This document shows positions 35,001 to 45,857 of a stretch of 64,000 bases of DNA, in pieces. A model generated the notes under the pieces. That model did not search any database, was not told the DNA's origin, and worked only from the letters and a program-made list of their open reading frames with translations. Origin of the DNA: Novakomyces olei. Its lineage: Eukaryota; Ascomycota; Novakomycetes; Novakomycetales; Novakomycetaceae. A program made the position numbers and the translations under genes. The number at the start of each line of letters is the position of its first letter. The first letter of the stretch is position 1. Location: assembly GCA_016906335.1 (NCBI GenBank), contig JADEYG010000005.1, positions 374,702 to 438,701 on the forward strand, read 5' to 3'.

Positions 35001-35506
35001 GTGAAAGACGAGAAAAATCAAGGAAATCGAAGCAATCGACGTCTCTGGCAGAGGCAGACAGCAAAACTGGTGCTCATAGCTCCAGTGTGTGGACCAGTTA
35101 CATTGCTGATCCAATATTTGGGCTTTTTAGGCAGAGGGGCACAGTTTTGCTCTATATTATTATGGCCATCTTGGCCGTACAGGTCGTCCTGCTCAGCAGA
35201 TCACTCGGCAATTTGTCTGCTGCGAGTGGACGGGATGCGAGTCTTGCCAGCCTGGACTCCCGCTGGCAGACTGAGGAGGATCTGCTCTGGCAGTGGATGG
35301 AGTCGAGGTCCTCGTCGGATAGTGCGAGGTCTTCAGGACGGTACAATAGCAACGTCAACAGCTACCGTTTTTCACGGTCCAGACCGGGACGGGAGGCGGG
35401 ACCCAAGAATTCCTTCTCCGAGTACGAAATTCGGGAAGCAATTTCTGTCACAGAAGCAAAACTCAGACGTATTCAAGCGTCGTTGGATGAAGGCCGGGTT
35501 TCATGA
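32099..35506 (+). CDS. GRAM-VASt sterol transfer protein of the Ysp2/Lam family
   Basis: Two exons give about 1012 residues. Exon 2 begins at 32783 after a CCAG; the exon 1 donor is uncertain, gttggg at 32414 being the best frame-preserving choice, and a donor near 32460 with a later acceptor is possible. The N-terminal 300 residues are Ser/Asn/Gly-rich and disordered, with GGGTSVGGGTSVGGG. A GRAM (PH-like) domain follows (EFHALFKSVPEDDYLIEDYG, GRFYVSEGHICFNSNIFGW), then an acidic linker, a VASt (StART-like) domain from LPLPVCFHLMFG through FAEL-like helices (ARNLVAELQKY), a Lys-rich stretch, one membrane helix (VLLYIIMAILAVQVVLL) and a cytosolic tail. Such proteins sit in the ER at contact sites with the plasma membrane or vacuole and move sterol. 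No BAR domain is seen, so it is closer to Lam2/4/5/6 than to Lam1/3. Confidence 0.88.
32580..32712. repeat. Pyrimidine-rich short tandem repeats in the LAM intron
   Basis: Consecutive (TTCAC)-type units at 32593-32640 and (CCCGTT) units near 32672-32708, all in the predicted intron. Confidence 0.75.
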
Positions 35507-35925
35507 CGGAAGTAAAATAAAAACCTTTTTTTTTTTACCGATGAATTATTGGTATATTGGTTCATGGATTGCCAAATTGGATGTCGATTTATATGTAGTC
35601 CGTCAGTTTCGAAGGGGCATTGTATTGTTCAAGTGAAAATTTTGGGTATATTGTGTGCCAGAGAGGATTGTAAGGGCATGAACTCCAATTGCCGTGGCTG
35701 TACAACAATATTACAGCTTTTGTCATTGTCCTACCTTTCCTTTTCCTATTTTCTCTTTGATTTTCCTCATTTTGTTTTTATCAAATTTCCCCTTTTTGCT
35801 TTTGCGTTTAACAAACAATTTTTGACAGATTGCTTTTGGACCAGACCTAGCAGATATACTATTAGGGTCAGGGTTAATAAAGAAACATTTTCTAGGAAAC
35901 ATTTTAATGATGGCTAAACGTAGTT
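35507..35925. other. Convergent intergenic region LAM-YSH1
   Basis: About 420 bp between two stops, T-rich. Nothing recognised. Confidence 0.5.
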
Positions 35926-38900
35926 TTATGCAAGTTTTGAAATGCGGTGCTCAACACTATAAGGAGCCACAGTCTGCAGTGCTCTCAGCAATATATGAGA
36001 AACACGGCTGGTTAAGGGCTCATAGTCGCCCTCAACCTGCATTGTGTCGAAACTCAGCGAAGCCTGATGCCGTCCAGCGGTTATACGTATCCCCGTCTTT
36101 GTAGTTTCCATACAGTCGCCAAATTGCGCTTGGAAAAAGGCGGCAATCTCCTCCATCCTTCGACTGGAGGCACTATTTGATCCGTCTGCTAATGATTCGT
36201 CTTGGCTATGCTGATGGCTACACAGTTTAGATGTCAATTTTACTGAAGCCGGACTGCTTTCTGCACCCAAAACAATTGCAATTACCGCATCAGCAATTGA
36301 GTCATTCACCATATTGCCCTCCCACTCGATGTCAAGCGAGTCTGACGCTTCATGTAAGGTTAAAGTAACTGTATCAAGCACAATAAACTTGATTGTCTCC
36401 TCGCCTTTGACAGTATCGATGTGATCAAACATTTGTTCCATGTGATACCGGATAAGATTGCTACTAGAGTGGAACTTCATAGTCTGCTTTTGCAGTATAG
36501 TACAAGTGTTCAATTCGCCAAACTCTTCCAAATCTTGAGGCGCGAGTAAGCCGAGTCGAAAGTCGCGCTGCACCAGAACACCCGTCATTATTGAGTCTAT
36601 CTTGGGCTCTTGTGCCGCTAATCTGCCCATAACCTGGCCGTTAGAAGAATGATGAAAATCGTATAAATAATGCAAAACAAATATAATGTAATATAATATA
36701 ATATAATATAATATAATATAATATAATATAATATAATATAATATAATATAATATAATATAATATAATATAATATAATATAATATAATATAATATAATATA
36801 ATATAATATAATATAATATAATATAATATAATATAATATAATATAATATAATATAATATAATATAATATAATATAATATAATATAATATAATATAATATA
36901 ATATAATATAATATAATATAATATAATATAATATAATATAATATAATATAATATAATATAATATAATATAATATAAACATAATATAATATAATATGATAT
37001 AATATAATATAATATAATATAATATAATATAATATAATATAATATAATATAATATAATATAGAATAAATATTAAACCGAATCAAATTCATACCCTGGCAG
37101 TTTTGTCGCCTTTGAACGGAATCTCTATCGGCTCACAATTCCGTGGATTAAAGACTTTAACCTCGCGACCCTCCTCCCGGCGCTGGGAATACCGACTAAG
37201 CAAAGCAGATTTTAATCGAGCCATATTCGTGTGTTCTCCATGCACTAGTATAATAAACTTTGGATCGACTAAATCAATAAAATCCCTGTTTTGTGCATAA
37301 TCAACGTGGGCAGCAAATGAAATTTCCTCTACACCCATTCGGCGAGGAATCCTGTGCCCACTCAGCGATGTAATCTCGGGCGGAGCGTTTGTAATTGTTT
37401 TGGCCATTGTTCCTTCGACGGAATAGCCGGTTAGTATCAACATGTTTTTAGCATCGGGGCACCATCTTTCCAATAGTATCCGCGAAACTCCGTTCTGCAG
37501 CATTCCGGGGGCGGCAATAACGACTGAGGGGCCAATATCCTCAAACGTATCAAGGCTCCGCAAGTTATTTACGTGGCGGAAAGCAAAAGGGTTGCGTGAG
37601 GACGTAAAGGCAGCTTTGCGAATTTTGTCGTTCATCATATTCACGTAAGTCTGGTAGATTGCCATACATTTGCGAGCCAGTGAGGAGGCATAGTAGATGG
37701 GAACATGGTGCAGTTTCGGATGCTGTGTCCAAAACTCGTCGAGCAAGAGCAACAGCTCTTGAGCGTTTCCAAGCGCAAACTGAGGCAGTAAAACTCGGCC
37801 GCCATTCGCTACAGTTTTCGTGATTGCTGACGTGAGCCGTGCTTCTTTTTCCAGCCGAGGCTCGTGTGAAGCTGTTCCGTATGTCGATTCTGTAATCATT
37901 ATGTCTGGGTGGTCTTGCGGTACTTCGGCAATGTGCAAATGCCGGTCTTCCTCCCGCGAATAGTCTCCGGTAAAAAGAAGACGGACGCCAGCAATTTCTA
38001 CAAGGTACATAGCCGCTCCAAGAACATGGCCAGCATGGTACGGAGTGAAACGGATGCCTTCAATCTCCATAGTAGAATGAAAGTCTACTGTTTCAATACG
38101 CTCCATGCACATTGCCAGATCTTTTTCCGAGTACAACTGCTCGTTTGCGCTCGCATTAGGGTCACTGATCCGGACGAAATCTGCAAGCAGCCATTTAAGA
38201 ATCGCTTTGGTAGGGTGCGTCATGAAAACTCGTCCTCGAAAGTCTGTCTTTGTCATAACGTAGGGTACAGAGGCGGCATGGTCCACGTGAAAACTAGTGG
38301 TTAGAGTCAGAAAATAGACAAAATAAATTAAAATAAAATAAAACAGAAACAAAATTAGTTAGATAGAATGTAAAAACATAATGTCAGGGGACGGCCCGAG
38401 AATACTCAAATTAATAAACGTCAAATTTATAAACTAAATAGGGGAAATAAATGAATAATTTGAGTATCAAAAGAACGGCAGCGTCGGTGAAACGCATTAT
38501 ATTGACTTACTGACTAACGAGCAGAATGTCCACGGTACTGAGATCAAATTCATCAAAAAACGGAAGCGATGCAAGTCCAGTAAGAGCAGGATGTACACCA
38601 GAATCAAGCTGTTTTCAATGCGATTAGTTGATGGCCAAACCAATGAAATGACTAAGCAATTTGAATACGGCGGCAATAATTTTTTGTAGACACAAACATG
38701 GCCAAACATATCCACAATTGCTCCTCAATAAAACAATGGTGCAATCGCAAGCCATCTTGAGCGATGAACGATACACCAGTGGGCAGCAATCTTACCATCA
38801 CAGTTTTGCCCTTGTACTGAATAACATGACAGGAGCGTCCTACTTCGGCTCCGGCGCCCAGATTTGTAAACGTCAACACGTCCTTTATATAATTAGCTTT

Positions 38901-38967
38901 TACCGCCACATGACTTTAAACTTACACTGGGATCAACGTCCTCCAACACAGTTGACGCTGGCGCCAT
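35926..38967 (-). CDS. YSH1: Pre-mRNA 3'-end endonuclease Ysh1/CPSF73
   Basis: Five exons (38967-38926, 38882-38796, 38608-38511, 38293-37093, 36633-35926) give 711 residues. Introns are 43, 187, 217 and 458 nt. The metallo-beta-lactamase core is clear: [23 protein letters not shown] joins [24 protein letters not shown], then the zinc motif [10 protein letters not shown] is restored by the third splice. [20 protein letters not shown] and the beta-CASP part ([48 protein letters not shown]) follow, and the CPSF73-100 C-terminal domain ends the protein. Ysh1 is the nuclease that cuts pre-mRNA before polyadenylation. The last intron is almost wholly an ATAAT repeat. Only the joints listed restore all family motifs. 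Confidence 0.95.
36681..37061. repeat. (ATAAT)n pentanucleotide repeat inside a YSH1 intron
   Basis: About 380 bp of ataat units with small interruptions near 36686 and 36975-36998, between donor 37092 and acceptor 36634. Confidence 0.97.
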
Positions 38968-39047
38968 TGTGCACGGTGGTAGGCGCTCTCTAGATTTAAT
39001 TATTTAATACGAGAAACATTAATTAATTATATTGGATCGCTAGACTG

Positions 39048-39048
<1 letters not shown>

Positions 39049-39114
<66 letters not shown>
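39049..39114. repeat. (TTA)n microsatellite
   Basis: Twenty-two TTA units between the divergent YSH1 and phosphatase genes, about 50 bp before the latter's ATG. Confidence 0.96.
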
Positions 39115-39164
39115 CAGCCTGAATCGAAATACAAGCGAGCCTGGTATTGTTTGATTGTGAGGCA

Positions 39165-39763
39165 ATGCCACCAACGTCTGTTTTATTCGTTTGCCTGGGA
39201 AACATATGCCGGTCGCCAATGGCACAGGGTACCTTTCGAAACATTTACTATTAAAATTTATTTTAATATTCTTTGCCTAATTAAAGGCGTTTTTGCAAAG
39301 ATTGTCGAGGAGCGCGGTGTGGAGGACAAATTCGAGATTATTGATTCATGCGGTACCGGCGCCTACCATTCGGGTGAGCGGCCCGATAGTCGCACGTTGA
39401 ACGTTCTCAAAAGTAACAATTGCCCGCTTGATCACAGAGCAAGGCAAATAGATTACAGTGATTTAAGTACCTTTGATTATATTTTGGCAATGGACGAAAT
39501 GAACCTTGAAACTGTTGTGCATATGATGAAACGGCAGCAGAAAAATGGAAAAAGTGTCAAATCACACGTCTCATTATTCGGGGATTTTAGACGCAATCTA
39601 GGATTAGAACAGGAATTGCAAGATCCCGTAAGTGACCAGCAAATTTATGTATTTTTGAGACTAACGTCAAAAGTATTACGGAGGGAAACGCGGGTTTGAG
39701 GACGTTTATAAACAGTGTGTAGATTTCTCACATGGGCTTATAGATCATGTGTTAAAGGGGTGA
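39165..39763 (+). CDS. LTP1: Low-molecular-weight protein tyrosine phosphatase
   Basis: Three exons (39165-39228, 39287-39627, 39674-39763), introns of 58 and 46 nt, both with AAG acceptors, give 164 residues (yeast Ltp1 has 161). The P-loop [14 protein letters not shown] places the catalytic Cys at residue 10 and Arg at 16. The general acid is in DPYYGG, formed across the second splice (Asp at 134). Also present are [11 protein letters not shown] and the C-terminal [19 protein letters not shown] helix. It is a cytosolic phosphatase of phosphotyrosine, possibly also of small phosphate esters. Confidence 0.95.
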
Positions 39764-39961
39764 ATTATGGCGATGTACATAGATCCTTTGGAGCATTTTG
39801 AGTTTGAGATAATTTACAATCATTACACTAACTGTTCAACGCTGTAAACATTTTGCTGAGAATAGAATTGTAGTTTATAATAAGTATAAAATCACAATAA
39901 AGATGATTTAGACAATACAAACTTCAAAGTCTTCAGGACAGGCTTTCAAGCACATTTAAAG

Positions 39962-40763
39962 TCAATATCCATTGCCATGGTCCAACTTTTCCCCATTCAA
40001 CCCTGCATTAATCAGCTGCCAGGATATATGCCTCACCACACAGTCAATTACTTGCCGTAATTGCTCAATAGTAAAAGGGTATCCTTCCTCGGGTACGTGC
40101 ACAAAGCACACAGGCTTATCTCTTGCTCTTGAAGCCGAGCAAAACAAGATGAATTCGCAAAGGTACTTGCCAGCATCCGCACTCTCTACAATGTTCCGCA
40201 CCAAGAAGTCTCCCAAAAATGGCTTCAGTTCTTGGCGCACCTTATCACAAATACTCATATCCAGAGTTATCGCATCGTCACCTGGAAACCGGTCTCTTGG
40301 AGGGCCTCTGATATTCCGTTTTGCATCAATTATTGGCGCCAAATTGCCGTGTACATCTTGCAGAGAATAATTTCCACGTAAAGCACGTGTCTCCAGCGCA
40401 ATACGGCCACGTTGACCTTGGCCTACATGAATTATAGCATCCACATTTTGACCGTGGATATCTAACGCCGTTCTCATTGCATCCTCATAAGTTACAGGAA
40501 CATGGCGTTTATGTATGTGCACAGTACACTCTCCTATCGTTTGTGTATCCGATAATCGCTTTACCGCTTCCCACGATGGATTTGTCGATTTTGCCGATGC
40601 GAAGAGCTACCGTTCAGACTTTATGAAATTAAATAGATTTATAAATAAATAATGACGAATTATTGAAACAGTCTCGACGTTTCATAGCAAACAGTATCCA
40701 ATATAAAGCAGTAGAATAAAAGGCAAATACCCCGAAACCCGTGACGGCAATTCCAAGTTCCAT
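39962..40763 (-). CDS. Pyroglutamyl-peptidase I (peptidase family C15)
   Basis: Two exons (40763-40731, 40606-39962) around a 124-nt intron give 225 residues, near the 200-220 typical of the family. The N-terminal VTGFG joins LFASAKSTNPSWEAVKRL, the usual TGFxPF..xxNPS motif with Leu in place of Pro. The catalytic set can be read as Glu 83 (ALETRA), Cys 161 (GKYLCEF) and His 181 (CFVHVPEEG). These enzymes remove N-terminal pyroglutamate from peptides in the cytosol. The family is frequent in bacteria, archaea and animals and patchy in fungi. It is convergent with LTP1 and divergent from chitin synthase. Confidence 0.92.
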
Positions 40764-42380
40764 GATCCGTTTCAGTTGCCGTTTGCGCTCATTCAAACGC
40801 TGGGCTTTATTTACGCTATTTACAATGCGGGGCTTGAAGCTTTTGCGCTGTATCCGCTAGCAGAAACTCACTGCTTAAAAGCTAAACATTGGTCGCGCAG
40901 AGCCATTATTCAGCCTCAATATTACGGTTTCTGCGTGAAAGCAAAGCCTACCGACGGCACTCTTATCGAGATCAATTAAAGTAGTAGTCGTACTTTGACC
41001 GGCGATTAATACGTACTTTTCTTTGTCGGTATATAGCACATTTAATTCGTCTTGTATACGTATGAATAACTTTGGGGTTTTAGTATCGATGATGCACCAC
41101 ATAAAATGTATGAAAAGATCGGGTATTAAAATAGTGAATAGTTTGAATGGTACTTTATTCTTATAAACTCTTATCTCGATGACTTTAGCGAATTGACAAT
41201 AAAGACTTGAAGATAAAAAGGAGCGAGCGAGCGAGCGTTTAGCATTGTGATGTGACATGGAACAGCAGCAACAACCAATATTCGACGATACTAATTTCTT
41301 GTATACTTTTCACAATGTATTTGTTTGTTTTCGAATGATTCGATGTCTATTCTCACAAAATTATTAATTTATTTTTACAAGCACGGCGGACCAGCCGTCA
41401 ACGGTGGCCGAGCCGCCTTTTGTTAGATTAGCATAAATTACCACAACTCCTGCCTGCCACTGTAAATATTTCTTCCAAAAACTGTACTTTAGCATAATAG
41501 TTATTCATATAACCAAGAAGGGTCGAGTAACTTTTGCCAAGATAAGGTCGGTAGGTTATTTATAGTAGTACTTTGAAACAGAGGAGTATAATACAGAGTA
41601 CCTGTCGATTGTCAGGTACACACGTGATTGGCCGATAAATAGCTTAAAGAAAAAGCGTGAACGGCTGCAGACTGATTGCTGTCAGAAGGGCGGCATTTGA
41701 AGGTTGCAAACTGGTCACTAATAAAAGTCTAACATTCAAAGAGAGGCAAATAAAAGAGAGGCAAAGAAAAAGAGGCAAGAACTGTCACGGAAAATGAGCG
41801 AGTAACGCGCGGACGCGTACACAACTCGTTTTAGTCAGTTTGACGTATTCCGACCGTCTCGCTTTTCATGTGGATATTTTGACTCGTTGCGTCGTGTGAG
41901 CGGTGATATATTGGTCGACGGAAGTAAAATCTCATCAGCTGAACCATCAAACATTAAATACCGATCTTGTCAGCTATACTTATTGAGCTCAATCAAAGTG
42001 ACGAGGCCATAGGCGAGGCTGTTCCAGTTACCCACTGGATTACTGGTTCCGAGGGACAATTGAACGTTGCGACAGAAAGAACGTTCATTCTGTACTTTGA
42101 GAAACTTCAACTCGGTCACCGTACATTCAAGGCTCACGCAATTACCAGTTCGTGTCGGCGCCTGTTTCTTGTATTGCGTCACTTTTAGCGCTACAGGCTA
42201 ACTGTAGCAATCTCGCTCCACCTCCGTGTCTGATCCATCAGCTCTTTCAGCTCTTTCTTTTCTTTGTTTGTTTATTGAATTATTTTTTATACATTTGCCG
42301 TAATCTTTATACGAGGCGGTTGAATTACAGTTTGAACTGTTTTCTTTTATCATTGATTCAACCCATCTCTGCTCTCGGCC
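40764..42380. other. Long divergent intergenic region before chitin synthase
   Basis: 1.6 kb without a recognisable gene. It has T-rich tracts at 42240-42360 just before the chitin synthase ATG and short purine-rich repeats (gagaggcaaa) near 41740-41775. Probably the chitin synthase promoter. Confidence 0.55.
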
Positions 42381-45300
42381 ATGAACGCGTATGGACGGGA
42401 CTATGGGCCGTCAGGAGACGGTGATTCCAATACGCCTGATCGACGATTACCGTCTGATTCGCCCGGATGGACTCCGATCGAGCGGCCGGCAAGAACGCGA
42501 TACATAACGCCTCGTAATGCGCCAATGGCTGCAAACGAAGGAGCCTCAGAGAGCTATGAAATGGCAAACCCCCGTCCTCCTCCGATCGATTTTAGTCCGG
42601 GCAATTTCCACTCGGCTTATAGCCCTTTTCAAGATCAAGACGCTTCGCCTTATGGATCTTTAGCACGTCAGCGTGCTCACAGGTTTAATGACGATGGCAA
42701 TAATAATTACAACAACAGCAATATTAATAGTTTTAATGATTATAGCCAAGAAAACAGCGACAGTGCAGGAGCATTGCGCGTCCCCAGACGCCCAGTGCCG
42801 AGTCCGTCACGTGCACCTTCGGCTCAGTCGCTTCTCCCTGACGACCAAACTCCGTTATTTGACCCGGCAATGCCCTTTGACAGCAGACCTAATTTCCCCT
42901 ACCAGCCGCCCTTTAGCAGTGCTGCCTATGGTGAAGGTGCTCAATTGCTGGCAGAGCAAAATAGTGCTGAATCTCCGTTTACGAATCCTTATTCGAATCG
43001 CTACGCAAATAGTTATACGGACCACCAAGAGCCGGCTCCGTTGGCGGACGGGTTTCAGGATAATGTTTCTATTGTCTCGTCGAATTTACAGTATGAAGAG
43101 CCCACTAAACAGAGTCTTGTTCGCGAAGATGGGGGAGATGAGGAGTACGGGATAGAGGGCACTAATGTTCGCTATGGAGAGCTGCCTGTTCGACAGCCGA
43201 GACGTTGGAAGACCGTTAAACGTGTAGAGCTTTACAAGGGCAATCTAGTGCTCGACTGTCCTATACCGAACAGGCTGCTGTCTTCGCTATCGATCAAGGA
43301 AGGCCGTGAGTTTACCCACATGCGTTACACTGCTGCCACGTGTGATCCTGCAGACTTTAAAAAGGAAAGGTTCACCCTTCGTCAGCCACTGTACGACCAG
43401 CCCAGACATACTGAGCTTTTTATAGTTGCTACAATGTACAACGAGGACCAAGTACTCTTTACGCGTACAATGTACGCGATACAAAAGAACATTAGAAACT
43501 TTGTGAAGCGGTCTCGATCACGAATTTGGGGAGAAAATGGATGGAAAAAAATTGTAGTCGCTATCGTGTCTGACGGCCGGCGTAAAATAAACCCAAAGAC
43601 TTTAGCCGTTCTTGCGGCAATGGGGGTTTATCAGGATGGGGTCGCCAAAAGTGTTGTTAATGGGCGGCCAGTGCAGGCTCACATTTACGAATATACTACA
43701 CAAATTGCAGTGGACCCGGAAATGAATATCCACCATGAAAACACTGTACCCGTGCAGATAATCTTTTGTTTAAAGGAACAAAATAAGAAAAAGCTAAACT
43801 CTCATCGGTGGTTTTTCGACGCCTTCAGTCCCATCCTTAACCCTAATATCTGTGTTTTATTGGACGTGGGTACGCAACCCGGCGGCGATTCCCTGTATCA
43901 TTTATGGAAGGCCTTTGATATAAACGCAAACGTTGCTGGAGCCTGTGGAGAGATTCGGGCAATGAAGGGTCGGGCTGGATCTAATCTCGTTAACCCTCTT
44001 GTGGCAGCTCAGAATTTTGAGTATAAAATTAGCAATATCTTGGATAAGCCGTTTGAAAGTATGTTTGGCTTCATCTCTGTGCTGCCGGGTGCTTTTTCTG
44101 CTTACCGATACGTTGCTCTTCAAAATGGTGTTGATGGGTCGGGGCCTTTGGAAAAATATTTCAAGGGCGAGACGAATACTAGTAATGCGGGGGTAAGTTG
44201 CTTTATAATTTGATGGACTATTTTATTTATTAATCTTCCAATTAATTAGCGGCTAATGTCAGATCTTTGAAGCAAACATGTACCTAGCGGAAGATCGTAT
44301 TCTATGCTTTGAGCTGGTGGCCAAAAAGAACTGCAGTTGGGTTCTGCAGTACGTTAAGTCTGCCTATGCAGAAACTGACGTGCCTGATCGGCTGCCTGAG
44401 CTTGTTTCCCAGCGCCGTCGATGGCTGAACGGCAGTTTTTTTGCCTCTGTCTATTCCCTAGCACATTTCTACAAAATTTGGCACAGCAGCCATGGGCTTT
44501 TTCGGAAAGTAATGCTTCACTTTGAGTTCTTTTATCAAGCTGTTCAGGTCGTTTTTTCGTGGTTCATGCTGGCAAATTTTTTCATTATTTTTTCAATTTT
44601 AACTTCATCGATGGGTGATAGCACTGTGAATTTCAGTCCGGGCGCAGTCATCTACATCGTGTGCGCTTGGATTTATGTAGCATTACTTGTCATGTGTTTT
44701 GTTTTGGGCCTGGGAAATCGGCCTCAAGGTAGTAAATGGTCGTTTCTCTTTGCCGCCGGATTTTTCGCGGTTCTAATGGCGTAAGTGCTTCTTTAATTTG
44801 TTTTTATTTTTTGTTTAATTAGTTTTGTATTTACATTTATATCTACATTTGTGCTTGATTGCTTTATATTTTTCTATTCGGCTAATTATTTCCAGGTACA
44901 TGCTCTTTTGTACAGTTTGGTTATCGTACAGGGCGATCGCGAGCACAGTAGCAGATTTGCATCGGAATGGAGTCGCTCTTACTTTTCAAAGCACAGTCAG
45001 AATTGTATTTGAAAACAGTGTTTTTCGAAACCTTATTGTGTCCCTGGGCTCGACGTATGTCCTGTACCTGGTCGCCTCCCTTTTATACTTTGAACCGTGG
45101 CATATGGTGACGTCCTTTTTACAGTACCTTTTGTTGTCTCCGAGTTATACAAACATATTGAACGTTTACGCATTTTGCAACGTGCACGATGTTAGTTGGG
45201 GTACAAAAGGCGAAACTAAAGTCTCTACTGAGTTAGGTGTAATTTCGGCAAAAAAGGATAACGAGGCTGTTGATGTCGCAATGCCAACGGGCGAAAACGA

Positions 45301-45691
45301 CTTGAACGAGGCGTATACTGAGGCAATACAAATCCTGGCGACTAAATCGGCTCCGATTAAAATTGGGTCTCGCGATGAGGAAACAAAACGGCAGGATTAT
45401 TATCGTAATTTTCGTACAAATGTCGTTTTGGCCTGGATACTGAGCAATGCTGCTCTTGTTGCAATTATTATGAATATTGGTGTTCAAACACAGTCTGTTA
45501 CTGCGGACGAACGAAATGCCCGGTCAAGTGTTTATATGGCAATCATGTATGTTTATTTATTTATTTATTTATTTATTTATATAACAATTATTGATATCAA
45601 CAATAGATTATGGGCGGTTGCTGGAATGGCTCTTGTCAGATTTGTCGGAGCAGTCTCGTATCTGGTGAGAAGATTGATTCAAGGCGAATAG
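42381..45691 (+). CDS. Chitin synthase (division I, class I-III type)
   Basis: Four exons (42381-44192, 44263-44780, 44896-45546, 45607-45691), introns of 70, 115 and 60 nt, give 1021 residues. A disordered Asn/Ser/Pro-rich N-terminus of about 280 residues leads into the conserved start [19 protein letters not shown]. The catalytic part carries [37 protein letters not shown] (joined by splicing) and the family signature QRRRWLNG. Several membrane helices follow, ending [18 protein letters not shown]. It makes chitin at the plasma membrane from UDP-GlcNAc. No myosin motor or cytochrome-b5 domain is present, excluding classes V and VII. The third intron is frame-neutral and has no stop in frame. 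Confidence 0.95.
45548..45584. repeat. (TTTA)n repeat in the third chitin synthase intron
   Basis: About seven tttat units filling half of the 60-nt intron. Confidence 0.85.
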
Positions 45692-45857
45692 GCTGTATGG
45701 TACTTTTTTGCGTAAAATACAAACAAGAAAATGAGCTTATGAATTGTGCACAGCTGAGGGATGCCAACGGCAATGTAGGGGTGATTGACATTTTAGGATT
45801 TAAATATTAAAAGCGAATTACAAGCAACATCTTCATAATTCAACATTTTTCCTCGTA

